Below, one piece after another: positions 54,137-62,565 of a DNA stretch of 64,000 nucleotides; position 1 is the stretch's first letter, and the number at the start of each line of letters is the position of its first letter. The DNA is from Curvibacter sp. PAE-UM. GTDB taxonomy: Bacteria > Pseudomonadota > Gammaproteobacteria > Burkholderiales > Burkholderiaceae_C. Below the pieces are notes generated by a model. That model saw only the letters and a program-made list of their open reading frames with translations. It was not told the origin of the DNA and searched no databases. The position numbers and the translations under genes were made by a program. The stretch covers positions 3,537,134 through 3,601,133 of the forward strand of contig NZ_KQ483358.1 in assembly GCF_001432305.1 (NCBI RefSeq). The letters run 5' to 3'.

Positions 54137-54850
54137 TCAGGTCGCGGCAGCGCTGGCCTGGGCGCGCCGTTTGCAGGCCAGCGCCGACTTGATGACGTCG
54201 CGCTCCTGCACGCCATACATCTCGGCGAACTCACGCGGGTTCTTGCCGCTGGCCTCGAAGGCCTTGTTCAGGGCCTCCTGGCGGGCGATCCTCCCCGTGC
54301 TTTCGCTCAGCGCTTCGTCCAGCACGGCGGCGATCGCTTCGTCGGCGGGCTGCACGCGTTCCCGATAGTCCTGGGGGCTCAGGCCCGAAGCTTCGAAGGC
54401 GGCGGACAGCTGGGCGCGCAGCTTCGGGGACAGATCGTCCTGGGTGCGGGCCTGGCGACGGCGGTGCAGCTCCACCACGGCCTGGTACACATGCTCGGGC
54501 GCCACCTCTTCCACGGCCACGCCGTCCAGGTCATGCCGGGCCTTGGCCGCGGCCACGCATTGCAGGTAAGGCGTGGAGCGCGCGTGCACGGCCAGCGCGG
54601 CCTTCAGGCTGTCGCGCTGGAACACCTCGGGGTGCCGCGCCAGCAGGTCCTGGAAGATGCCGCGCTTGAGCGGCAGGAACTCGGCCCCGAAGAGATGGGG
54701 ATACAAGCCGAAGAGCTGCTCCAGCACGGGCAGCGCCGACTGCTTGCGCTCGGCCAGCTTGGCCTTGCCCTCGGGTTTGGCGGCGGGGGAGGCAGAAGCG
54801 GCGGGCGTTTCGGCCGGGACTGCGGTAGACAGGGAAGGGCTGGTCGTCAT
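54137..54850 (-). CDS. proQ: ProQ/FinO-domain RNA chaperone
   Basis: 237 residues from ATG 54850: a low-complexity Ala/Ser/Pro tail (about 1-35), then the FinO fold ([46 protein letters not shown]), and a Gln/Arg/Ala-rich C-terminal extension that includes the helical repeat around [24 protein letters not shown]. It binds structured small RNAs and mRNA 3' ends. The C-terminal extension differs from the Tudor-like domain of E. coli ProQ. Confidence 0.88.
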   Translation of the reverse strand: MTTSPSLSTAVPAETPAASASPAAKPEGKAKLAERKQSALPVLEQLFGLYPHLFGAEFLPLKRGIFQDLLARHPEVFQRDSLKAALAVHARSTPYLQCVAAAKARHDLDGVAVEEVAPEHVYQAVVELHRRRQARTQDDLSPKLRAQLSAAFEASGLSPQDYRERVQPADEAIAAVLDEALSESTGRIARQEALNKAFEASGKNPREFAEMYGVQERDVIKSALACKRRAQASAAAT

Positions 54851-54914
54851 GGGTTTCAATTTTCGAGGAAGCCCCGATTGTCCGTCACCCGGGCGGACCC
54901 CGCGCATCCCCCAT

Positions 54915-54920
54915 TAGACT
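54915..54920 (+). promoter_or_regulatory. ureD: -10-like hexamer 6 nt before ureD
   Basis: TAGACT then TGCGGC then ATG at 54927, no Shine-Dalgarno sequence: leaderless arrangement. Confidence 0.4.
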
Positions 54921-54926
54921 TGCGGC

Positions 54927-55757
54927 ATGACCTGGCACGCCTCGCTGCAACTCGATGTCACCCGCGACGGCGCGCGCAGCGTGGCGCACTACCGCCATGA
55001 GGGCCCGCTGCGCATCCTGCAAAGCCTCTACCCCGAAGGCGACAGCATCTGCCACAACGTGCTGGTGCACCCGCCCGGCGGCCTGGTGGGCGGCGACACG
55101 CTGGACATCCGGCTCACGGTCGGCTCCGGCGCGCACGGCCTGGTCACCACCCCCGGCGCCACACGCTTCTACCGCAGCAACGGTGAGGTTGCGCGCCAGC
55201 TGGTGCATGCGCGCCTGGAAACCGGTGCACGCCTGGAATGGCTGCCGCTGGAGGCGCTGGCCTACAACCAGTGCCGCGCCGAGAACCGGGCCGTGTTCGA
55301 ACTGGCGCCCGGCGCCGAGCTCATGGGCTGGGACGTGACCGCCCTGGGCCTGCCGGCGGCGGACCTGCCTTTCACCGAGGGCACGTTCGCGCAACACCTG
55401 GAGGTACCGGGCGTCTGGCTGGAGCAGGGCCGCATCGCCGCCAGCGACGCGCGCCTGATGGACGGCCCGCTGGGCCTGGCCGGCCAGCGCTGCATGGCCA
55501 CGCTGTTTTTCGTGGCGGGCGAACCCATCACGCGCACGCGGCGCGAAGCCGCGCTGGAGGTGGTGCGCGAACTGATCGACGCGCACGCCCTGCGCGCCAC
55601 CGCCGGCGCCACCAGCCCGCACCCCCAGGTGCTGGTGGTGCGCGTGCTGGCCCCGCTGGTGGAGCCGGCCATGGGACTGCTCAAGCCCTTGCGCGCCGCC
55701 TGGCGCCAGCAACTCTGGCAGCTGGAAGCCGTGCCGCCACGCATCTGGGCGATGTAA
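54927..55757 (+). CDS. ureD: Urease accessory protein UreD
   Basis: 276 residues with UreD blocks LYPEGDSICHNVLVHPPGGLVGGD, GLVTTPGATRFYRSNG, EWLPLEALAYNQCRAENRAVFEL and GWDVTALG. UreD scaffolds nickel delivery to urease with UreF and UreG. It is alone here: the next gene is a convergent LysR regulator 12 bp away, and no ureABC, E, F or G follow. Either the rest of urease lies elsewhere or this is a remnant; the reading frame is intact. Confidence 0.93.
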   Translation: MTWHASLQLDVTRDGARSVAHYRHEGPLRILQSLYPEGDSICHNVLVHPPGGLVGGDTLDIRLTVGSGAHGLVTTPGATRFYRSNGEVARQLVHARLETGARLEWLPLEALAYNQCRAENRAVFELAPGAELMGWDVTALGLPAADLPFTEGTFAQHLEVPGVWLEQGRIAASDARLMDGPLGLAGQRCMATLFFVAGEPITRTRREAALEVVRELIDAHALRATAGATSPHPQVLVVRVLAPLVEPAMGLLKPLRAAWRQQLWQLEAVPPRIWAM

Positions 55758-55769
55758 AGAACTGAAGGA

Positions 55770-56666
55770 CTAAATGCGTCCGGCCTGCGCAAAGGCCGTG
55801 CCCAGGAACTCCACCATGGCGCGCACCTTGTGCGACAGGTGGTGCCGGCTGGGGTAGACCACGCTGATGTCCAGTTCCGGCCCCGCGTACTGCGGCAGGA
55901 TTTCCACCAGACGGCCGGCCTTGAGGTCCTCACCCACCAGGAAGCTGGGCTGGAACACGATGCCCTGGTCGGCCAGCGCGGCGGCGCGGCAGGTGTCACC
56001 ACTGTTGCTGCGCAGGCGTGGGTGCACCTCGATGCTGCGCGCGCCCTGCGGACCGCTGAAGTGCCACTGCTCGCCGGTGGCCAGATAGGTGTAGGCGATC
56101 ACGTCGTGGCTGGCGATGTCGTCCAGGTCCTGGATGGGCGCCGCCTGCTGCAGGTAACGCGGCGAGGCGCACAGCACCAGGCGTGTGCCGCTGATGCGCC
56201 GCGCGATCAGCGAGGAACTGGCCAGCTGGCCGATGCGCACGGCCAGATCGTAGCCCTCCTCGATCAGGTCCACCACGCGGTCGTTGAGGTTCACCTCCAG
56301 CTCCACGCGCGGGTGGATGCGCAGGAACTCGCCCCACAGCGGCGCCAGGTGGCGGATGCCGAAGGTCAGCGGCGCGGTGACCTTGAGCAGGCCCTGCGCC
56401 TGCACGGCCGTGGCGCTGACGGCGGCATTGGCATCGTGCAGCTCACCGAGGATCTGCACACAACGCTGCAGGTAGTCGGCCCCGGCGTCGCTCAGCGAGA
56501 GGCGGCGGGTGGTGCGCTGCATCAGCCGCACGCCCAGGCGCGCCTCCAGTTCGCTGACGTTGCGCGAGACCATGGCCTTGGACATGCCCAGCTTGTCGGC
56601 CGCCTTCACGAAGCTGCCCTGCTGCGCCACCGCCACGAAGGATTCGATCTCTTTGAACTGGTCCAT
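55770..56666 (-). CDS. LysR-family regulator
   Basis: 298 residues: HTH ESFVAVAQQGSFVKAADKLGMSKAMVSRNVSELEARLGVRL, then TTRRLSLSDAGADYL and an effector domain of the CrgA/DsdC-like subgroup (TAPLTFGIRHLAP). Divergent from the YpfH-type esterase and the dioxygenase-like gene, which are its likely targets. The 137-bp gap contains ATTGAC-N6-GTCAAT. Confidence 0.9.
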   Translation of the reverse strand: MDQFKEIESFVAVAQQGSFVKAADKLGMSKAMVSRNVSELEARLGVRLMQRTTRRLSLSDAGADYLQRCVQILGELHDANAAVSATAVQAQGLLKVTAPLTFGIRHLAPLWGEFLRIHPRVELEVNLNDRVVDLIEEGYDLAVRIGQLASSSLIARRISGTRLVLCASPRYLQQAAPIQDLDDIASHDVIAYTYLATGEQWHFSGPQGARSIEVHPRLRSNSGDTCRAAALADQGIVFQPSFLVGEDLKAGRLVEILPQYAGPELDISVVYPSRHHLSHKVRAMVEFLGTAFAQAGRI

Positions 56667-56706
56667 GCCGCTTTCTCGCCTGTTCTTGAGCCGATTGTTT
56701 CATTTT

Positions 56707-56724
56707 ATTGACCAATGAGTCAAT
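56707..56724. promoter_or_regulatory. Inverted repeat in the LysR/esterase divergent promoter
   Basis: ATTGAC-CAATGA-GTCAAT, perfect 6-bp arms, in an A+T-rich 137-bp gap; a plausible site for the adjacent LysR protein. Confidence 0.5.
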
Positions 56725-56803
56725 CAACAGGCTATTTATCAAATGGGAACAGTCCAATAAAGTACATCCAGCGCCACATCAAGCGGTGCAGACAGGAAAC
56801 CCC

Positions 56804-57496
56804 ATGAACCAGCCCCAGGCCCTCATCCTCCAGCAGCCCAGCCCCAAGGCAGCGCAACTCATCCTGCTGTTCCACGGCGTGGGTTCGAACGCGCAGTCCC
56901 TGGCCGACCTGGGCCAGGCCTATGCCCAGGCCTTCCCGCAGGCCATGGTGGTTGCAGTGGACGCACCCCATCCCAGCGAAATCGCCCCGGGCGGGCGGCA
57001 ATGGTTTTCGGTGACGGGCGTGACGGAAGAGAACCGCGTGGAACGCGTGGACGCCGTCCTGCCCGCTTTTGAATTTGCCGTGCGCCACTGGCAGGAACGC
57101 TCGGGCGTGGGCACCGCGGGCACCGCCCTGGTGGGCTTCTCGCAGGGCGCCATCATGGCGCTGGCAGCGGCGCTGCGCCCGGAGCCGGTGGCTGCCCGTG
57201 TGATCGCCATCGGCGGGCGTTTTGCGCGCCTGCCCGAGGCACCCCTGCACGAAGGCAGCACCCTGCACCTGCTGCACGGCAAGGCCGATGCGGTGATGCC
57301 CTACAGCCACGCCATCGATGGCGCCATGCGCCTGAAGGCGCTGGGCACGGACTTCACGGCCGACGTGCTGCCATTCATCGGCCACGAACTGCACCCCGAT
57401 CTGGTGGAGCTGGCGGTAGAGAAACTGCAGCAGCACGTGCCGGCACGGCTGTGGCTCCAGCCCGGTGAGGACAACTCTGCCAAGGACAACTCATGA
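56804..57496 (+). CDS. YpfH-type alpha/beta hydrolase (esterase)
   Basis: 230 residues from ATG 56804 (AGGA upstream). LFHGVGSNAQSLADLG, the nucleophile elbow GFSQGA, and catalytic Asp and His in HGKADAVMPYSHA and FIGHELHPDLV match the YpfH/phospholipase-carboxylesterase family. Cytoplasmic. It overlaps the next gene by 4 bp and is probably under the divergent LysR gene. Confidence 0.9.
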   Translation: MNQPQALILQQPSPKAAQLILLFHGVGSNAQSLADLGQAYAQAFPQAMVVAVDAPHPSEIAPGGRQWFSVTGVTEENRVERVDAVLPAFEFAVRHWQERSGVGTAGTALVGFSQGAIMALAAALRPEPVAARVIAIGGRFARLPEAPLHEGSTLHLLHGKADAVMPYSHAIDGAMRLKALGTDFTADVLPFIGHELHPDLVELAVEKLQQHVPARLWLQPGEDNSAKDNS

Positions 57497-58323
57497 ACAA
57501 GACCCTGCCCAGCCTCTTTGTCTCGCACGGCGCCCCGCTCTTCGCGGTGGACGCCGGCAGCACCGGCCCGGCCCTGCGCGCCTGGGCCCAGGCGCACGGC
57601 AAGCCCAGCGCCATCGTGGTGATGTCGCCGCACTGGATGGCGCGCACACCCACGGTGATGGGCACGCCCGCGCCGCAGACCTGGCACGACTTCGGCGGTT
57701 TCCCGCCCGAGCTCTACCAGCTGCAATACCCCGCACCGGGCCAGCCCGCGCTGGCGCAAGAAGTCGTGGACCTGCTGCAGGCCGCCGGCATCGAGGCCGG
57801 CCTGGACAGCCGCCGGCCCTTCGACCACGGCACCTGGGTGCCGCTGATGCACCTCTACCCCGAGGCCGACATCCCCGTGCTGCAGCTCGCCCTGCCCGCC
57901 AGCGCGGGACCGGCCGAGGTCTACGCGCTCGGCCGCGCGTTGCGCCCCCTGCGCGAGCGCGGCGTGCTGCTCATGGGCACGGGCAGCATGACGCACAACC
58001 TCGGCGAGTTCTTTGGCGGCCAGACCGAGGCCGCGCCCTATGTCATCGAATTCAGCCGCTGGGTGGAAGACAAGGTCGCGAAGGGCGACACCGCGGCCCT
58101 GCTGGACTACCGCCAGCAGGCCCCGCACGCCCAGCGCGCGCACCCGACCGAAGACCACTTCCTGCCGCTGTTCTTCGCGTTGGGCGCGGCCGCCGATGGC
58201 GCGCGGCCCGACTACCTCAGCCGCGAGGTCATGTACGGCATGCTGGCCATGGATGCGTTTGCACTAGGGCCTGTTCACACTCATTTCTCAAGTGCGAACG
58301 GGGTGCCAACGGCGCCAATCTAG
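57493..58323 (+). CDS. DODA-type dioxygenase (YgiD-like) with element-derived C-terminus
   Basis: 276 residues. SLFVSHGAPLFAVD, MSPHWM, RPFDHGTWVPLMHLYPEADIPV and GTGSMTHNLGEF carry the conserved zinc and catalytic residues of the class III extradiol dioxygenase YgiD family (4,5-DOPA dioxygenase activity known for some). The native protein probably ends near MDAFAL. From codon 259 on, the last 18 residues (GPVHTHFSSANGVPTAPI) are read from the 267-bp inserted element, which also provides the stop. All catalytic residues lie upstream, so the enzyme may still work. Confidence 0.88.
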   Translation: MNKTLPSLFVSHGAPLFAVDAGSTGPALRAWAQAHGKPSAIVVMSPHWMARTPTVMGTPAPQTWHDFGGFPPELYQLQYPAPGQPALAQEVVDLLQAAGIEAGLDSRRPFDHGTWVPLMHLYPEADIPVLQLALPASAGPAEVYALGRALRPLRERGVLLMGTGSMTHNLGEFFGGQTEAAPYVIEFSRWVEDKVAKGDTAALLDYRQQAPHAQRAHPTEDHFLPLFFALGAAADGARPDYLSREVMYGMLAMDAFALGPVHTHFSSANGVPTAPI

Positions 58324-58533
58324 GCGTACGACGAAGCCCAGACTGGCCGTCTGGGTGAGGAGTGCAACAACGAGTGGCGCCGCTGGCACCCCGTTCCCTT
58401 CGGGGGGGGGCCAAAATGGCCATGCGGGGTGTTGCGCAGACTTGCCGGGGGCCTACCCCGGCTGCGTCCACGCGCCTACCGCATGACCTTTTTGATCCGC
58501 AACGCATCTTGAGAAATGAGTGTGAACAGGCCC
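58267..58533. mobile_element. 267-bp MITE-like element with perfect 26-bp inverted ends
   Basis: The left end (58267-58292, GGGCCTGTTCACACTCATTT...) is repeated in perfect inverted form at 58508-58533. The dinucleotide TA flanks both sides (58265-58266 and 58534-58535), a probable target duplication. Inside there is no transposase, only nested inverted repeats (GGGTGCCAACGGCGCC against GGCGCCGCTGGCACCCC). The ends and TA target resemble IS5- or IS630-type elements, but the family is a guess. It interrupts the 3' end of the dioxygenase gene. Confidence 0.82.
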
Positions 58534-58576
58534 TAAAGTCCTGATACCCCTACGCTTCACCACCACCCGGCCCACC

Positions 58577-59347
58577 ATGCCTGTCCTCTTGCGCCTGTCC
58601 TCGCTTTTCCGCCTGCGCACCGTGCTGTTCGGCACCGCCCTTGGGCTGACGCTGTCCGCCGCGGCGGCCGCGCCCAAATTCGAGGACAGCTTGGCACAGC
58701 GCATGCAGGCCTGCACGGCCTGCCACGGTGAGCAGGGCCGCGCCGGGCCCGACGGCTACTACCCGCGCATCGCCGGCAAGCCGGCCGGCTACCTCTACCA
58801 GCAGCTGCTGCACTTCCGGGACGGCCACCGCAACTACCGCCTGATGACGCAGCTGGTGGAGCCGCTGAGCGAGCGCTACCTGCGCGACATCGCCGAACAC
58901 TTTGCCGCGCTGGACCTGCCCTACCCGGCACCCGGCCCGGTGGACCTCACGCCGCAGGACCGCCAGCGCGGTGAGCAGTTGGCCCTGCGCGGCGACCCGG
59001 CGCACCAGCTGCCGGCCTGCGTGCAGTGCCACGGCAGCGCGCTCACCGGCGTGTTGCCCGCCACGCCCGGCCTGCTGGGCCTGCCGCGCGACTATCTGAA
59101 CTCGCAACTCGGCGCCTGGCGCAACGGCTTGCGCCGCACCCAGGCGCCCGACTGCATGGCCACCATCACGCAACGCCTGAGCATCGGCGATGTGTCGGCC
59201 GTGAGCGGCTGGCTGGCCAGCCAAGCCCTGCCCGCCAATACCAAGCCCGCGCGTGCCCTGGCCAAGCCGCTGCCGCTGGACTGCGGCGCGGCACATGGCA
59301 ACAGCGCCGACGCCAGCGCCGCCAAGGTGCCGGGAGGCCAGCGATGA
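58577..59347 (+). CDS. Periplasmic diheme cytochrome c
   Basis: 256 residues: a signal peptide (VLFGTALGLTLSAAAAA) and two class I cytochrome domains with heme sites CTACH (about residue 46) and CVQCH (about residue 144). Distal ligands are probably Met residues in each half (for example in LMTQLVEPLS). It overlaps the next cytochrome gene by 4 bp. The MITE lies 43 bp upstream, so the original promoter may have been displaced. Confidence 0.9.
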   Translation: MPVLLRLSSLFRLRTVLFGTALGLTLSAAAAAPKFEDSLAQRMQACTACHGEQGRAGPDGYYPRIAGKPAGYLYQQLLHFRDGHRNYRLMTQLVEPLSERYLRDIAEHFAALDLPYPAPGPVDLTPQDRQRGEQLALRGDPAHQLPACVQCHGSALTGVLPATPGLLGLPRDYLNSQLGAWRNGLRRTQAPDCMATITQRLSIGDVSAVSGWLASQALPANTKPARALAKPLPLDCGAAHGNSADASAAKVPGGQR

Positions 59348-60660
59348 GCACCCCGCATCACGACGCGCGCCGCAGGCAACAAGACTGGCTGCGCCCCGTG
59401 CTGGCGCTGGGCCTGCTGCTTGCGGCCCTGCTCGCCTGGCTGCTGTGGCCGGCCGCGCCGATAGCCGTGACCAGCAGCTCCGCCCCGGCGGCAGATGCCG
59501 ACACCATCGAACGCGGCCGCTACCTGGCCACGCTGGGCAACTGCCAGCACTGCCACACCGCGCGCGGCGGTGCCCCCTTTGCCGGTGGGCGCGCCATCAC
59601 CACGCCCTTCGGCACGGTCTACAGCAGCAACCTCACGCCCAGCCCCGCGGGCCTGGGCGGCTGGCGTAGCGACGACTTCTGGCGCGCACTGCACCACGGC
59701 CAGTCGCGCGACGGGCGCTGGCTGTCGCCGGCCTTTCCGTACAACAACACCACGCACATCACGCGGGCCGACAGCGACGCGCTCTACGCCTTCCTGCACC
59801 AGCTCCAACCGGTGGATGCGCCCGCGCCCGCGCACCAGCTGCGCTGGCCCTTCAACACGCAAGCCGCGCTCAAGGTCTGGCGCACGCTGTACTTCGAGGA
59901 AGGCCAAGCGGAAGTCGCGGCCACCGACTTGCCGGCCCAGGCCATGGAACTGCAGCGCGGCGCCTACCTGGTGCGCGGCCTCGGGCACTGCAGCGCCTGC
60001 CACGCGCCGCGCAACGCGCTGGGCGCCAGCGGCCTGGACCTGGCCGGCGGCCTGATCCCCTCACAGAACTGGTATGCCCCCTCGCTCACCAACCCGCTCG
60101 AGGCCGGCGTGCAGGACTGGCCCGTGGAAGACATCGTGGCGCTGTTGCGCGACGGCCGCAGCGGCACGGCGGTGGTGACCGGCCCCATGGCCGAGGTGGT
60201 GCAGCACAGCACGCAGCACTGGCAAGCTGCCGACTTACGCGCCATGGCGCTGTACCTCCAGCAGCTGCCGCGTACCGAGACGCCACGCGCTGCTGCCCCG
60301 GCCGCGACACCAGCGCCGCTTGGCGCCAGGCTGTACGAGAAACATTGCGCCCAATGCCACGGCGAACAAGGCCAGGGCATCCGCGGGCGGGACGGCCAGT
60401 GGGCCTACCCGCCGCTGGCGGGCAACCGCGCCGTGACCCTGGCCTCACCGGCCAACCTGGTGCAGATGGTCCTCAACGGCGGCTTTGCGCCAGCCACCAC
60501 GGCGCACCCGCGCCCCTTCGGCATGCCGCCTTTTGTGCTGGCGCTCAGCGACCGCGAGGTGGCCACACTGCTGACGTACCTGCGCACGCAGTGGGGCCAC
60601 CAGGCCCCGCCGGTGAGCGAGCTGGATGTGCAGCGCCTGCGCGAGAGCGCGGCGCGTTGA
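59344..60660 (+). CDS. Membrane-anchored triheme cytochrome c
   Basis: 438 residues: an N-terminal anchor (VLALGLLLAALLAWLLW), then three cytochrome domains with CQHCH, CSACH and CAQCH. FGTVYSSNLTPSPAGLGGW and GRWLSPAFPYNNTTHIT resemble the cytochrome subunits of membrane alcohol, gluconate and aldehyde dehydrogenases. The matching dehydrogenase subunits are not adjacent, so the electron donor is unknown. ATG overlaps the upstream stop. Confidence 0.92.
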   Translation: MSTPHHDARRRQQDWLRPVLALGLLLAALLAWLLWPAAPIAVTSSSAPAADADTIERGRYLATLGNCQHCHTARGGAPFAGGRAITTPFGTVYSSNLTPSPAGLGGWRSDDFWRALHHGQSRDGRWLSPAFPYNNTTHITRADSDALYAFLHQLQPVDAPAPAHQLRWPFNTQAALKVWRTLYFEEGQAEVAATDLPAQAMELQRGAYLVRGLGHCSACHAPRNALGASGLDLAGGLIPSQNWYAPSLTNPLEAGVQDWPVEDIVALLRDGRSGTAVVTGPMAEVVQHSTQHWQAADLRAMALYLQQLPRTETPRAAAPAATPAPLGARLYEKHCAQCHGEQGQGIRGRDGQWAYPPLAGNRAVTLASPANLVQMVLNGGFAPATTAHPRPFGMPPFVLALSDREVATLLTYLRTQWGHQAPPVSELDVQRLRESAAR

Positions 60661-60688
60661 ACGCAGAGGGTGGACCGCCGGGCCGGGC

Positions 60689-60829
60689 TCAGCCCAGGTA
60701 CTTGAACAGGCCGTAGGCGGCCAGCACGCCGGCGAGCACCAGCATCAGGGTCTTGACCAGACGGGTGGGCACCAGTGCACCGATGACGCTGGCGATGAGG
60801 ATGGCAGCGAAGATGTAAGTCGTTTTCAT
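60689..60829 (-). CDS. 46-residue hydrophobic protein
   Basis: MKTTYIFAAILIASVIGALV then PTRLVKTLMLVLAGVLAAYGLFKYLG: two hydrophobic segments around a PTRLVK turn. An intact frame with normal codon use, convergent with the cytochrome gene and divergent from the phospholipase D gene. No clear ribosome binding site was identified. Function unknown. Confidence 0.6.
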   Translation of the reverse strand: MKTTYIFAAILIASVIGALVPTRLVKTLMLVLAGVLAAYGLFKYLG

Positions 60830-60892
60830 GCCCCGATGTTAAGGCCTCGCCGGGCGCGCTGGATCGCCATCGCCACGAACCCCGATGCCCCC

Positions 60893-60898
60893 TAAGAT
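60893..60898 (+). promoter_or_regulatory. -10-like hexamer 6 nt before the phospholipase D gene
   Basis: TAAGAT then GGCGGC then ATG at 60905, no Shine-Dalgarno sequence: leaderless arrangement. Confidence 0.4.
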
Positions 60899-60904
60899 GG
60901 CGGC

Positions 60905-62536
60905 ATGTTGCCGCTTCAGCATCAGGAACCTCCGGGGCACGCATCCCGCAGGCGCCACCGCGCTGCCCCTCTGCTGTACGCGCTCGTCAGCTGCTGTCTG
61001 CTCCTGGGCGCCTGCAGCACGCCACGGCTGGACGTCCCGCGTCCGGCATCGTCGGCCTGGTCCGCGCCGGCAGCCACGCCCCTGGGCCAGGCCTATGCAA
61101 CCCAGCTGGCTCGGCATGAGGGGCAGTCCGGCCTGCACGCCCTGTCCAGCGGCATGGACGCGCTGGGTGCGCGCGCGGCCCTGGCCGAAGCCGCGCAACA
61201 CACGCTGGACCTGCAGTACTACATCCTGCGCAAGGACACGACGACGCAGCTGCTGATCGCCAGGGTGTTGCGCGCGGCACAGCGTGGCGTGCGCGTGCGC
61301 CTGCTGGTCGACGACCTGGACGCCGCCGGCAAGGATCTGGATCTGGCCGCGCTCGCCGGTTTTGCCAACGTCGAGGTGCGCGTCTTCAACCCCTTCTCGA
61401 GCCGCGGTTCGTTCGGGGTGTCGCAGCTGCTCGAATTCATCGGCAACGGGCAGCGGCTCAACCGCCGCATGCACAACAAACTCTGGGTGGCCGACAACGC
61501 GATGGCCGTGATCGGCGGGCGCAACCTCGGCGACGAATACTTCGACGCCAGCGGCCAGCTCAACTTCAGCGACCTCGACATGCTGGTGGCCGGCCCCGCG
61601 GTGACCGAGATCTCGCGCGGCTTCGACGCCTACTGGAACAGCGAGTGGGCGGTGCCGATCCAGGCCTTCGTCGCCCAGGCGCCGCCGCCCGAAGCACTGG
61701 CCCGCTTCGAGCAGGACCTGCAGGCCCGGGTGGCGGGGTTCCGCGACACCGATTACGCACGGGCGCTGCGCGAAGGTGGCATCGGGTCCACCCTGCGCGC
61801 GGGGCGCATTCCCCTCATCATGGCGCCGGCCTCGGTCTTCGCCGACCCGCCGCACAAGGTCGTTGCTGGGAGTGAGGCCTCCGGCACCAACCCGGTGTTC
61901 GCCGAGCGCATCCGCCCCCTGGTGACCCAGGCCCGCGGCGAACTGATCCTCATCTCGCCCTACTTCATCCCCAGCGAGCAGGGCATGCTGGCGTTTGAAA
62001 AACTGGTGCAGCGTGGCGTGCGCGTGCGTGTGCTGACCAACTCCCTGGCCTCGGCCGATGTGGTCCCGCTGGCGCACGCCGGCTATGCCCGTCACCGCGA
62101 ACGCCTGCTAGCTGCCGGCGTGGAACTCCACGAGATGCGTCCCGAGCAACTGGAGACCCTGCGCAACCGGCTGGGCGGCACCTCGGCCGCCTACCTGCAC
62201 ACCAAGGCCATCGTGATCGACCGGCAGCACGTGGTGGTGGGGTCCATGAACCTCGACCCGCGATCGCGCCAGTCCAACACCGAGGTCGGCCTGCTGGCCG
62301 AGAGCCAGGAACTCGGGGAGATCATCGGCCGGCTCTTCGACGACGCAATTCGTCCGGCGCGCGCCTTCCGCGTCAGCCTGGTGGACACAGAAGGAGAAGG
62401 GCTGCCCCGGCAACTGCGCTGGACGACCGAGGAGCAGGGCGTCCCCGTGCGCTACGAAGAGGAACCGCTGGTCGGTTTCTGGCGCCGCCTGTTCTCACGT
62501 CTGCTGGGCATGGTGGCGCCGGAAGATTTGCTGTAG
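60905..62536 (+). CDS. Phospholipase D-family lipoprotein (cardiolipin synthase-like)
   Basis: 543 residues: a lipoprotein signal (SCCLLLGACS, lipid-modified Cys) and two HKD motifs, HNKLWVADN and HTKAIVIDR, with GGRNLGDEYF and GSMNLDPRS following them. This matches ClsC/YmdC-type cardiolipin synthases, which join phospholipid head groups. Predicted periplasmic, membrane-anchored. No YmdB-like partner nearby. Confidence 0.92.
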   Translation: MLPLQHQEPPGHASRRRHRAAPLLYALVSCCLLLGACSTPRLDVPRPASSAWSAPAATPLGQAYATQLARHEGQSGLHALSSGMDALGARAALAEAAQHTLDLQYYILRKDTTTQLLIARVLRAAQRGVRVRLLVDDLDAAGKDLDLAALAGFANVEVRVFNPFSSRGSFGVSQLLEFIGNGQRLNRRMHNKLWVADNAMAVIGGRNLGDEYFDASGQLNFSDLDMLVAGPAVTEISRGFDAYWNSEWAVPIQAFVAQAPPPEALARFEQDLQARVAGFRDTDYARALREGGIGSTLRAGRIPLIMAPASVFADPPHKVVAGSEASGTNPVFAERIRPLVTQARGELILISPYFIPSEQGMLAFEKLVQRGVRVRVLTNSLASADVVPLAHAGYARHRERLLAAGVELHEMRPEQLETLRNRLGGTSAAYLHTKAIVIDRQHVVVGSMNLDPRSRQSNTEVGLLAESQELGEIIGRLFDDAIRPARAFRVSLVDTEGEGLPRQLRWTTEEQGVPVRYEEEPLVGFWRRLFSRLLGMVAPEDLL

Positions 62537-62565
62537 AGCAGCAGCGCCGCAAGGTCTCGCCAGCC

